Source: Moniliophthora roreri (taxonomy: Eukaryota > Basidiomycota > Agaricomycetes > Agaricales > Marasmiaceae). Taken from it: a stretch of 64,000 nucleotides of DNA. Below the pieces are notes generated by a model. It did not search any database. It was given only the letters and a program-made list of their open reading frames with translations, and was not told the DNA's origin. Made by a program: the position numbers and the translations under genes. Location of the stretch: contig LATX02000189.1 of the NCBI GenBank assembly GCA_001466705.2, forward strand, positions 310,001 through 374,000, in the 5' to 3' direction. This document shows, one piece after another, positions 13,238-24,240 of this stretch (position 1 is the first letter of the stretch; each line of letters opens with the position of its first letter).

Positions 13238-15316
13238 ATGCCTTCCTTTTCTTTACCTCCCATTCGCGACAGCCCTGATGGAGGATGGGGTCCATCTTCC
13301 TCAAATCTCCCAGATCAATCTAGGTTCAAGGACATCCCATATGCACCCTACTCGAAATCCGATAAACTTGGTCGATTTGCTGACTGGAATGAATCAACTC
13401 CCGAAGGGCGTCAGGCTGCTGTGGGTCTCCCCACAACTCAGGGTACTCGTGTAGGTCCAGGTGGTAGGAGAAGAGAGGGTGCCCAGACGTTTGGAAGTGG
13501 CACTGCTAGTGCTTTCGCTTATTTCCATGTGGAGGACGAGTCGTCGTTTTCTCTTGTGGATAACAAAGCTGCTCCTGCTAGGAAGACCGGTGCTTTCACT
13601 CGTGGAAGAGGAGGTGCTAGAGGCGGCGCTACTACCTACACTACACGAGGAGGTGCCCAACGTGGGCGTGGTGGATTCACCCCAGGGCGAGCCAATGCTC
13701 AACGAGGAGCTAGAAGAGGCTGGAGGGATTGGGACAAGGTAAGCTCATTGCGATCCGATCCTGATCTTCTGTGTTTATGTTTTGTGAAGGGCACCCGTAC
13801 GCGTGAATCTTCTGTTGTCATCTCTCCACAATGGTCTATGCTTGAAGAAATTGAATTCCATCGCCTGGCTAAATTGCGTCTGGAAGTGGACGAACCAGAG
13901 GATCTGTCAGTACCCTTGATGATCATGTTTCATTTGCTTACCTCTTTTTTAGTGATACCTATGGAAAATTGTACCCATACGATAAGACATACGATCGTGT
14001 AACCACGAAAACGGAGCGGCCACTGGTACCTCAAGATCGTATCAAATACAACACCACGACGTCTGATGATCCAGTCATTCAGCAGGTATGTCAGCACCCT
14101 TTTCTGGAGGACGAATCTAATTCTCTTGCGAATAGCTTGCAAGTAAAAATACTGCTACTGTATACACTACCGACGGTATTCTTAGTGTGCTTATGTGCGC
14201 TCCGAGATCCGTTTATCCTTGGGATATTGTTATCGTTCGCGAAGGCAATAACCTATACTTCGATAAGCGAGACGGAGGTCCATTCGACACCGTCACGGTA
14301 AACGAAAATGCCTCAGATCCTCCACAAGATCCACCTCCACCAAACCCAAACAATCCGAATGAAAAGGTACCAGAAGGACCTTCTATCAACTCCGCGACAT
14401 CATTATCCCTTGAAGCCACCTACATCAACCAAAACTTTGGGTTTCAGACCGTCACGGAGAACCCTCCTCCATCATCTGTTGATTTCGCGCATCCTAATCC
14501 GTTCTATGGACCGGATGAAACAGATCCCCTCGCATCGTGCGGCTACCGATACCGCGTCTTTGATTTGGGTATTACCGAAGATGAAGATATTAAAATCTGT
14601 GTTAGGACAGAGGTCGACGCCTACATGCCTGGCTCTGGAAACCCACGTGAGGGCCAAGGCCTGGTAACTATCCGTGCTTTGAATGAGTTTGATCCCAGAG
14701 CTCAGGGTGCTGGAGGAGCGCCAGATTGGAGGACTAAACTTGACGCTCAACGTGGCGCCGTTGTTGCTACGGAGATGAAGAACAACAGCTGCAAACTTGC
14801 CAAATGGGCGGTTCAGAGTATCCTAGCTGGCGCGGACTTGATGAAGATTGGGTACGTGATATGTCACTTTTACAGATTTTCGTTTCTTTTTTCATCAATC
14901 TTACGATTTATGTACCAGTTACATCTCTCGCGCCAATCCTCGCGACAACACACGTCATGTCATTCTGAGCACTGCGTCCATGCGCCCCACGGACTTTGCA
15001 GCTCAGTTGAACGTATCCTTGACTAATGGATGGGGTATTGTCAGGACTGTCACCGACATGTGTATGAAGATGCCGGAAGGCAAATACGTTTTAGTCAAGG
15101 ATCCAAACAAGGTACGCAGAAATCGTTATTCGCCTTCCATCCATCATTGTCGCCATCGACTTTCTCTGCCATGTCAAATGTATACGCTCGAGCTGGAGCT
15201 GACTTTCTCTATATTAGCCGGTGATCCGTCTGTATGCTATTCCAGCTGGTACATTTACGGAGCAAGATGAAGAAGGGGATGGTTTTGAGGAGGAACATGC
15301 CGACTCCACCGCATGA
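13238..15316 (+). CDS. Translation initiation factor eIF3 subunit d
   Basis: Six exons (13238-13738, 13790-13905, 13953-14085, 14136-14851, 14919-15111, 15218-15316) give 585 residues, close to the usual eIF3d length. Recognisable segments are the N-terminus [18 protein letters not shown], the Arg/Gly-rich linker ([20 protein letters not shown]), and the folded cap-binding core with [62 protein letters not shown] and [20 protein letters not shown]. The C-terminus is acidic ([18 protein letters not shown]). eIF3d is the cap-binding subunit of eIF3 and takes part in mRNA-selective translation initiation. Confidence 0.95.
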
Positions 15317-15414
15317 AAGGTGCCACATAGGTGATCAACTGTATTCTGGTACTGGATATGAATGTATTGTGTACCTGTACAAGCTAATGCCGCTTTCTAC
15401 AGTGATGAACCCTG

Positions 15415-16728
15415 TCATCTTTGCGAACTGAGTAACGTCTCCACAGCACTCTCGGCATTTGCACTATGAATGAGTTCAATTGAATGGTTGTGAATACGAG
15501 AGTACAGAAGAGCGGACCTTCGTTGTAATGCCCCAATCACGGCTTCTCGTGGAATATCAGGAAACATGGTCGTCAATTGTGTTATCTCGGCTTCCGTAGG
15601 AACTCTGAGACCGGGGGAAGTGCCATCTCCTCTGCCCGTCAGCCCTTGAACCCATTCCCGCACAACTGATGCCCCTGACCCCGTAGTTGACCGTGCCGCT
15701 GCTCGTAATCGAGGAGTAGTACTACTGGGTACCGATCGTGCGGTTGTGACCACTTCATCGGGTTGGGGTGCTTCATTTACGCTCACCCTACGCTGAGGAA
15801 ATGCGAGATTGCTCCGACGGGGAGGGCGCGTCGCCCCGACGAGAGGCAGAATGAAACGTTTACAAAGACGGCTGATAGATGGAGCTATGCGATAGCTTTT
15901 CAATGGGATGATATCTGAACGGTAGATTTGGCCTGCGACGATGCCGATTAATGCGGTAGCAGCCGAACCTGGTAGACGGCCAAATGCCAGCTAGAGGAGT
16001 CGTCGGTTACCCAGAGTTGAAGCTTTGGAGTCTAAAGCCGCACCTGAACTGCAAGTATATATGTAAAGCTTTTGTTACTAAGTGGAACTCCAAAGATACG
16101 GAAATCGTAGACAGAGGGTATAATCCGGGAATACTGATACAGCAGACTGAAAAATAGCGCAGAAGGACCAGCTGGGATGTGCGTAATCCCTAAGTTACGG
16201 CACAAAACAAGGACCACTAATTCAAGCAAAGCAGTCAGAATGGTGGAGATTAGGACGAATGACTGCACAAATGGATTAGCACAGATCAACAACATACAAA
16301 ATGGAGAACACTCACCGCGAACTTCAATGTCCCAAAGTGTCTCTCAACAACGACTCCAACATTAAAGAGTACCAATTCTGCCAAAAGCAAGTCTCCAGAG
16401 CTGGAAAACGCCAGATTGTGTGTGATGAACCGCCAGTACTGCAATAACAGTGAGAAACGACGAGAGAGCGGTAGATTCTTTCATGCCTGATAGTGTCGCG
16501 AGATGTGAGGGAAGACCTAAAAATGTTCAATCAGAGTTGCAAGAGTGGAGTTGGTACAGTGGACCAACTTACCTGAAGATGAAAATAATGCTTGACATCG
16601 AATAGCCCGACTGCGATGGAAGACAAGGCTAAACCAGCCGCAAGCCCTTTAGGATGAAGTTGAGCTTTCATTAAGAACCTACACCTCAGAGTCTCACCTT
16701 TCGAAAACGGAGCATTCTCGAAAGACAT
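15415..16728 (-). CDS. UBAC2 / DSC2-like membrane protein (rhomboid-like + CUE/UBA)
   Basis: The coding sequence starts MSFENAPFSKG (ATG 16728) and runs through several short exons. An early segment reads GLALSSIAVGLFDVKHYFHL, followed by FPHISRHYQ and, after what looks like a GC-AG intron, YWRFITHNLAF and LLLAELVLFNVGVVVERHFG. This is the rhomboid-pseudoprotease pattern of UBAC2/Dsc2. Further membrane segments follow (SFVLISTILTALLELVVLVL, GPSALFFSLLYQYSR). The C-terminus carries a CUE-type ubiquitin-binding domain (TTMFPDIPREAVIGALQRS, then ESAVETLLSSQ) after removal of a last intron. Dsc2 belongs to the Golgi/ER Dsc ubiquitin ligase that cleaves SREBP in fission yeast; UBAC2 acts in ER-associated degradation. 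Which role applies here is not decided by the sequence. Confidence 0.85.
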
Positions 16729-17728
16729 GTAGATGTCAATGAGAGGGAGGTAAAGCTGACAGCATGCTTACGCGGGGCGAGCGCGCTTGTTCGGTGAATC
16801 CCACCGGCCATTCCTCCTCCTCCACCATGCCTTAACCATTTCAAGTCTCGCTCACTGTTCAGCTCGTCTGATACGAGCTACTCCCCTGGGTGCTTAAGAC
16901 ATCTATCAGTCTGTCGGAATAGATGTGTGTCTACAGCTGCCCCATTGTTCAACGTGCAGCCAGTGTACATAGACGGCACCTTGGATTGAGCTGCACGAGT
17001 ACCGCAAAAGGACCTTTTCAGATCTCTTACATTCAATGGATATATGCCTGTGTTTAGCGCTATCGAAAGATTGCCATTCCATAAAATAGAGCGTCTGGGA
17101 TCTCGCCCACTAGGTGCGCCATGTCTTTGAAATTGATAGAATCCCTGTGTTATTCCCCCAATCGTCTTTTCAGGACATATGTGATGTCACAAGACACAGA
17201 ACAGACTACTAGTCAAGAGGACAACTTCATCAACGAATGATGACAATGTATAGTCAGTTGAAACATGGGAGTTTCGCCGCAAAGTTCATCTACATATCTG
17301 ATGGTTACAGTTCCATTACGGTTTGGACTAGAACCCTCAATATTTGAGCTCAGGACCAATCAGCCAGTTGGGTCGATGGGAACACTTGTAGATGTGTGAT
17401 CTCGTCGTGCAGAGAGCATAGAGACGGATAGCTAAAAAAACTTTAACGAAATTGCTCCCGGTATTTCGATTGATACGGTCGAACTCCCTCATAGCATGGG
17501 CCTATGTCATATCACCAAGTAAAAAGACTATACAAAAAAATGGCACAAATACAAATCTGTTTCTACAAAGGCTTTGTGGGTTAGATGTAGGATGCAAGAA
17601 TACAGAGGGCATGACGAACACAGTTCGCGATAAATAGTACATAAAGACCTGACGAGGGAAAGTACAACTTCGATGAGAAATCCCATAAAACTGTGCAGCA
17701 TTATCGTCCCATCCGCTCGTTCTAGATG
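16729..17728. other. Intergenic, 1 kb, no supported gene
   Basis: Lies upstream of the UBAC2/DSC2-like gene and downstream of the first GATA gene. Short open frames have no domain or codon pattern I trust. No RNA gene or clear repeat was found. Confidence 0.4.
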
Positions 17729-18574
17729 TCACAAGTTGAGCTGCACCTTTGCATCCCACTGCTCGACGTGGAAACTCCCGGCTGTGCTGTAGACTGAGTC
17801 GCTTTTCTTGACCTTTAACGTTGGCCTTCCATCTGATTTTGACCCTTTGCGGCTCTTTTTTCCGGGCCGCAAGTGGTTAAAATGGTTGGGGCGAGGAACC
17901 TGATGTGTTTTTGCGTAGATACCACATTTGTTACACACAATTTTACCCGGACTGAGTGTGTATCTGCGCCATGATGGAGGCTCTGTCGTACGGCAGTTAA
18001 AACACATGCGACGCAAAAATGGTCCCTCCTTCACTGCAGCGTCATCTGTGTACCGGACAGGTAGCGACTCCAGGTGTGGAAGGGATAGATTTGGTGGTAG
18101 CGGAGGTGAGAGATAGGGAAGCGAAGGATAATATTGCGAGTGTTGCGATGGCGTATGGTGCTGCAGATCGTTTGGGTGAGGGTGACAACCGTATGATGGT
18201 TGTTGGTAATGGGGTGATTCTTGCGGAAGAGCGGGCAGAGAGTCATTGGAATTGTCCTCCCTTTCGAGATTTGAATTTTGAGATGTATGTTCAAAAGAGA
18301 AGAACATATTGCACAGGGTCGGGCGGGGCTCTGCAATAGGATAGTCTCGACGTTCATCAGGGTGTGTGGAAAATCCAGTCAAATTCCTCTGAGCACCCTG
18401 CCAGCCACCCTGAACTGGTTGCTCATGGAGCGACCATTGTCCTCGCATTAATGCTGAAGTGCCGTCGTCGCCCTGCTTCTCCGGAGTAAATCTCGAAAGT
18501 TCTGGACTGCGTACTGCATGCACCGGAGGCTGACTTGATTGTGAGTTTGATTTCGAGAAGACGAGGTGCTCCAT
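17729..18574 (-). CDS. GATA-type zinc finger transcription factor (shorter paralogue)
   Basis: A single open frame of 281 residues. A Pro/Ser/His-rich N-terminal half leads to TDDAAVKEGPFLRR and then one GATA finger, CFNCRTTEPPSW...CNKCG, of the form C-x2-C-x19-C-x2-C. The loop is 19 residues, longer than the usual 17-18. A basic tail follows (RPGKKSRKGSKSDG). GATA factors bind HGATAR sites and control nitrogen use, light response, iron or development in fungi; the target is unknown here. The finger and its flanks are nearly the same as in the gene at 28.7 kb, so they are paralogues. This copy lacks the polyglutamine and His-rich regions and the second exon of that gene. Confidence 0.85.
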   Translation of the reverse strand: MEHLVFSKSNSQSSQPPVHAVRSPELSRFTPEKQGDDGTSALMRGQWSLHEQPVQGGWQGAQRNLTGFSTHPDERRDYPIAEPRPTLCNMFFSFEHTSQNSNLEREDNSNDSLPALPQESPHYQQPSYGCHPHPNDLQHHTPSQHSQYYPSLPYLSPPLPPNLSLPHLESLPVRYTDDAAVKEGPFLRRMCFNCRTTEPPSWRRYTLSPGKIVCNKCGIYAKTHQVPRPNHFNHLRPGKKSRKGSKSDGRPTLKVKKSDSVYSTAGSFHVEQWDAKVQLNL

Positions 18575-20675
18575 GGGACTTCTGAGTTGGATGGGATTGT
18601 TAGAGGTATGAGTCTGAAGTCAAGACCTTTATGAATAAAGTTGCATTTTTCTTATTTCCAATTCCGTCTCGTCGTCGAAACAGCGAGCATCCAGAAACGA
18701 TGAGCGAAACCAGAGCTTTGATACCTTTGGCTTTTTAGGCAAATGGTTTCCGCCGGATTGTGGTATAAATGACAAGATCGAATTCGTTGCTGACTTGATA
18801 TTGAATCAGGAATCAATATAGGGTCTGGTCAACATCCTAGCACTAGTATACAGCGGGACGGGAGCAGAAGGAGTTGCAGCCTATCGAAATGAATGTGGGG
18901 ATACAAATGACATTCAGTGTGAAGGCGGCGTGAAGATCTGGTTTCTACCGACCTGAGTCTCCATCGTAGGGTATATTTTCATAATTTTCCCAGCTTCAAC
19001 TTCTAAGCACCTGGCGGCAGTAAATCTCCTTGTCACAGAAGAGCAGCCGCAAAGAGCGGGAGATCTAATGACAGTCACGTCCTACGTTGAACGCCTCTTG
19101 CTATTCTGGATGCACACTTGATGATTACCAGTCAAACCAAGGCCCATATCACTGTGAGAAAAATCCATAAATAAGATAATCATCAATAGACCGATTCCGC
19201 GGCACTTCTGCGAAGGGAGCATGTGTTCCTTCTCGGCACATGATGTACCTGTTACTCGGTGAAGGGGTCTTGACTTGAAACGATAGGGACTGCGTCTCTG
19301 TAAGGTTCCATACGTCAGATGTTTAAAGGATACGGATAATGAATAAACCACCTGCGTTTGGGGAGCCCATAAAATTTATGCGGAGACGCCTTGTCCCGCT
19401 CTGACCCCGATCCAGTTCAGACACGAACGGGAGCATCAAGATGACCGAAGATCTACGTTTGTTGTTGAACAGAGCGGTGCCGTCTGGGATTTCTGCCTGG
19501 ATTCTGCCGTGACAGACAGTGGAAACTTCCGAGTAAACATCTACAATGCCATCAAAGCCAACAGTAGCCAAGAGTAAAGTCACCAGCAGCTAATCTGGAA
19601 ACCACAGTTTGGACCGCGATATGTTGTCCGAAAATGCCTACGGGCACTGAAAGCGAACTACTCATTGGCCAATCACCAGTCGTCCGAGTAATTCGTACTG
19701 GTACGCTTCTGCATCGAATCATCCTATCTGAGAATACGTGAGCACCTATGCTCACTCTAATCAAAGCCTAAGTATACTGGACCTAGGCCGGCACCGCCCA
19801 CAGGACCTTTGACATGCACCGCAAGAAACCATCCGACGACAGCTCCTATTCACAATGAAGAACCCCAGAATCACTGACAGCTCAACTCAGTGACGAGTAC
19901 TTGGCGCCTTGAACTGCGGGCATATGGTGCGGCGCGTTCCGCCGTACAAGCCCATCCTGACGACATCCATTTCGGCGGTAAGGTTTCCACGGTGTGCCAA
20001 CACTTGACTTGAAGGCTATGCGTCAGAATCGACGAGGAAAATAGAGGGCAATGAAGACAACAACAGGTAATCATCTGGGATCCGAAGACGCTCGGATTCG
20101 CGCTGTTGTGGTACGGCGCCCTGTGGGCGTCAGCGCCCTGAAGTATGAAGATGTAGGAACAGTGTTATCGAGGAGGAACGCAGAAGCGCGACGCTGAGGA
20201 TGGGAAACGATGGGCGCAATGCTTCTTTGTTGTATTCGCCGCTTGAGGGGACAGAATTGATCAGGAGATAGACTTCCTCTTCGCTGGATCTAGCCAAGAA
20301 TGGACATGTCAGAAGAGCAGCATCACTGGAGATGATGACGGGAGTACGTACTGGGTGAGATCCAGACCTGTCATACATACTCATTTTTCGGCGTTCCTCC
20401 TCCCATGTCCGCGATTAGATGTAAATTAGGAGTGCCAGCTAGACATGGATACCACCGTTAACGCTACCCTCAAAGCAGGCTATTGGACTCCCAGCTCCAT
20501 TCTCTTGCCGGTATGACATCAAGAGTTTGTCCGTTGCGACTCAACTCTGAAACTCGAGATGCATCCGTGCAGAAAAACTACCGAAGCAAAAGGGGGGATA
20601 GGGCACATGAACCAAATCAATGCAGGAATTCACCCAAAGACATCTCCATATGAACACCTCAACAACAAACCAAGC

Positions 20676-20737
20676 TAATTGTGCGGTTAGCGTCTGAGCT
20701 TAGACACCGGTCACACGCTCAAATAACCGCACAATTA
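20676..20737. repeat. Perfect 14-bp inverted repeat with 34-bp spacer
   Basis: TAATTGTGCGGTTA at 20,676-20,689 is repeated in reverse complement at 20,724-20,737. Just inside the arms, GCGT and ACGC can also pair with a small offset. It could form a hairpin, be a paired protein-binding site, or be a remnant of a small transposon. Confidence 0.7.
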
Positions 20738-22900
20738 CCCTATCGCTAATAGTTTAACCAGAGTGTCTTCAGTTGGTTAAGGCCTCCACAGGAAATTTTC
20801 CACAAACACACACACAGCGAGTGGCAAGATCCACAGTCGAGCAGCAAATAGTCCTTGCCCCAGGATCCATTCAGTCTGTCTATAAACTGTTGACATGCCC
20901 GATGCCAGCCAACTTCTGACCGAGCCCAATACGCAATCGTGGCCCTCTTCAGATATGCAGAACGTCAACGTCCATGAATGGTGATCATGGGAGATGACGG
21001 CAAGGTTTGTCCGTTATCTCGAAGTCCTAGGCAGGAGCTGCGAAAAGACCGCCATCGGAGGTAAAATCGAAAGCGGGAAAAGACCCAAGGGACATTCGAT
21101 ATTACCATAAGGCGCCGAAGTAAACTCTTTGTCCTTTCAGAAACATTCAGGTCGAGGGACAGGGACGCATGGTACGCGTATCATGAACGCTGAAAGCTGA
21201 ATATACGTCTTCAGCGCTGTCACCTCAGAACAGACGAAGGAGGACTCATGGCAGCTCACCTTCACACGGACATAGAGGCACCGAGCTCCCGGGCCTTTGT
21301 GCTCCTCCGTTGGCCGATTCCGAGTCCTTATCGCAATAGACCCCTTTGTCGTGGTGCTGGTCGGCCGATGTTCCCTTCCATCCCAATATCCATAACCATG
21401 TGCGTCCGACCTCGACACCCCGAGTAAAGCCACCCTGACTCCGATAGTTATACCAAGTTTCACCACCGATAACCGTTTTAACCTTTAATTCCGACGTCGA
21501 CTCTCTGGATTACCCACTCTACAATTGTAGAATGAACCGGGTAAGTTTTCAGCGGGCGTAAAGACCACTTATGAGCGCTCTGGATTCCAACGGCGGCCTA
21601 CAGCTAGGTCATTTTGACAAGGGCTAACGTCACCCATGAAGAGACACGAGGCTCCATACGAAAATAGTGCTGTGATTATGGTCTTGTCATCCAAGGTTTA
21701 GACGGTTCATGAATGAGGAAGGCAGTGCTTTACATTGCGGGTGGATGGGACATGTGGTTTCAGCGTCTCGTCGTGGACCCTTGGTTCGTTATCGAAGCTG
21801 TATGAGAAAGGAAAGTATAAGAACAAATGAATGTGAATTCTGAGAAGACATGTTACAGCAACGCACCTCGAACCTATTCCCGAGTCACGGAGGCAATGAA
21901 TTCCAGGCCTCGAGGCTTGGATTGAGACAGTACGAGCTGGCGAAGTTAATGTCGGCTGTTGCAGGCATGACTTTGATTCTTGATCCTAGAATCTATTCTA
22001 GATATTAACACGATGCAGATTGTCGAGGAAATCGTTACAGGACTTGTGGACACGAGGAGATTTCGTCGCGGTCGTGGGTACCAATCTGTGGGCGCTTGTA
22101 GACGCAGTCGTTCCCACGCAGCACAACTGTCACTGAGGTTACTCAATATTCTCTCTGGAATTCCCTACAGAATCCTTCCATTCTCCGCTTCTCGTTACAC
22201 TTTACAGCACAATAAAGACAGGAATAAAAACGGCTTAGTTGTTGTTTGGAGTATTTCTGGAAGTTTATTATGCACTCAATGGGCAGTCCATTGTAACGCA
22301 CGTGGACTGTACTTGGTTCAACCGCGCACTTGTGCATGGCTGAATACTCTACCGTCCTGCAGGATCATTCTGCCAACCTTCCAGGATCCTTCCTTCTTCA
22401 AATTGACGGGTCCCAAATATTCAAAGTTGGGGATTTTCCTTGTGGGCTCACCGACTTGCAAAAGCGGCCTCTCTTCACGCCGCGGCGTTTCAGGGCGAAC
22501 CAACGCGCCGAACCAAAAGCCGCCGGAAAAATCGTCCTGAAAAGGAAAGGTCGGAAAATGTAGATTTGAAAAAAAAAAAAAAAAGGGGGATCGGGCGGTA
22601 AACTTGCCGAACCGGAACGCGTGCTATCGGGTGCTATCAGTGTACTATCGGAGGATGGGAGCATTTGAGCTCAGTGACACACAATGGAATCTTCTCCCTC
22701 ACTAGGATGTACGGCGCCTCTTGGAAACGAGAGAGAGAGAGAGAGAGATTTGTATTGTATAGATCGGTCGCGTTTGAATCTAACGAGTTATTAGACATAC
22801 ATGAGAACCCGCTGAAAACGACATCTGCACTCGATCCCCTCGAGTATTTTCAGACTGAGGTCATTTTGTGGAGAAGTTTGGCCGTTGATGATGTAAAAAT

Positions 22901-22935
22901 GGGAAACGGGAAACGGGAAACAGGAAACGGGAAAC
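22901..22935 (+). repeat. Minisatellite, GGGAAAC x5
   Basis: Five consecutive 7-bp units GGGAAAC, with one base different in the fourth (AGGAAAC). Confidence 0.85.
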
Positions 22936-23440
22936 GCGGAGTCTGGCAAGCCCAAACCCCCCAAATGACCCTGACCCTGGCTACGTAGAGTAGGCCGGTT
23001 CCAATGGTAATCATGAATAACCCACGGGTTCGTCCGAAAACTGTAGAGGGACACGTACTCGGTGTCAAATATTGAAGCTCAGAACACCTCCATTGAACGA
23101 TATAGACGGTACACGGCCGAGTCTCCCAGTCTATCCTCTAGTTGACGTCCCTGAGAAGTGGTAGCTGAAGCGTGAAGAGACCAGTTTGGGCAAGACGTGT
23201 ATTGCAGAGTCATGGGCATCCTGAATGGTGACCGGTGACTAGAGTCGTAAGATACGCGTTCGACGGACCGAGTATGGTACGCGTCGACAGCTAGTACGTA
23301 TTATCCTCAAAATAGAGCCCAGACACTCTCCAAGCCTTGAGACGCGGCGGGACGATGAGCACGGAGATGAACTAAACGTCTGTCGATGTAGCACTGTGTC
23401 CCAGTGTAGGTCCCAACGTCCTTGAATGCCAACCATCCAC

Positions 23441-24240
23441 CATCGTCACCCAGATGCCGAGTTTTCTGTCGGATATCATATAGTCACAAGGGAGGGGACG
23501 GCGCGTGCGGGGACACTGATGAATACCGTGACGGAGATTAGCATCGGCATTGACCTTGATGTAGCTAGCACTTACTACTGACAAGGGTCGGGGGAAAAAG
23601 CTGTGTCGCTGTCATGAAGTCGAGCATGGAGGAGCAGGAATCTTGGCTTTCAGTCATGACAGCCTGCTTGTACCTCCTGCGTAAATGAAATAGACGCCGT
23701 GGGGTTCCTGGTCAAAATTTTGTGCCAGTCCTCTGTCGTATTCTTCGTCGTCACCAGATGCCGAGCTTCCGGGGAAAAAGATTAATTTTTGACGGAGATT
23801 ACACAGCGTTGTAGTTGACGTTGATGAATCCTCGGGTAAGTGGAGGAGAGTGGCAAGGGATCGGTGGATCATGCTATGTCATTGTCAGCTAAAGTTTGAA
23901 GCTACAAGTCGGAATGATCAGATTCACCTAGTAAAGCTCTGGCAGCACGCCTGCCAAGTCCTACTTGCGCTGAACACGGAAATGAAATTGACGACTTGTG
24001 TAGAGCGCTGGTCGAGCTCCTCGAGTAATTCGGGGTGCCCGAGTAAAGGTGTACTAGTCCGAGTCCCATCCATCGTCGTCACCAGATGCCGACTTTTTCA
24101 ATCAAGTCGGATATCACAAGGCGGGGGGCGGGGAAACCATTATAACACGGAGATTGTGCACAATGGTGAAGGGCGAAAAGGGCAAGGTAATTGATGAAGA
24201 TAAAATCGGAGATTGCGTCGGTGTTGATTCTTGAAGGGTC
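23441..24240. repeat. Three diverged copies of a roughly 300-bp spaced repeat
   Basis: A core close to CGTCACCAGATGCCGA occurs at 23,441-23,461 (with one extra C), 23,746-23,765 and 24,071-24,092. Around it the copies share further pieces in the same order: GTCGGATATCA after the first and third, ACGGAGATT in all three, and a related GATGAA...GGAGATTG/A...GTCGG(C/T)...TTGA..TTGA stretch after the first and third. The spacing is about 305 and 325 bp. They look like an old tandem duplication. Function unknown. Confidence 0.6.

Noticed and set aside
19323..20384. Minus-strand fragments such as TLLLATVGFDGIVDVYS that recall a WD40 repeat
   Set aside because: Neighbouring frames do not continue the pattern, order of pieces is inconsistent, and no splice model links them. 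A decayed WD40 gene is possible but not supported; a profile search of all frames would decide.
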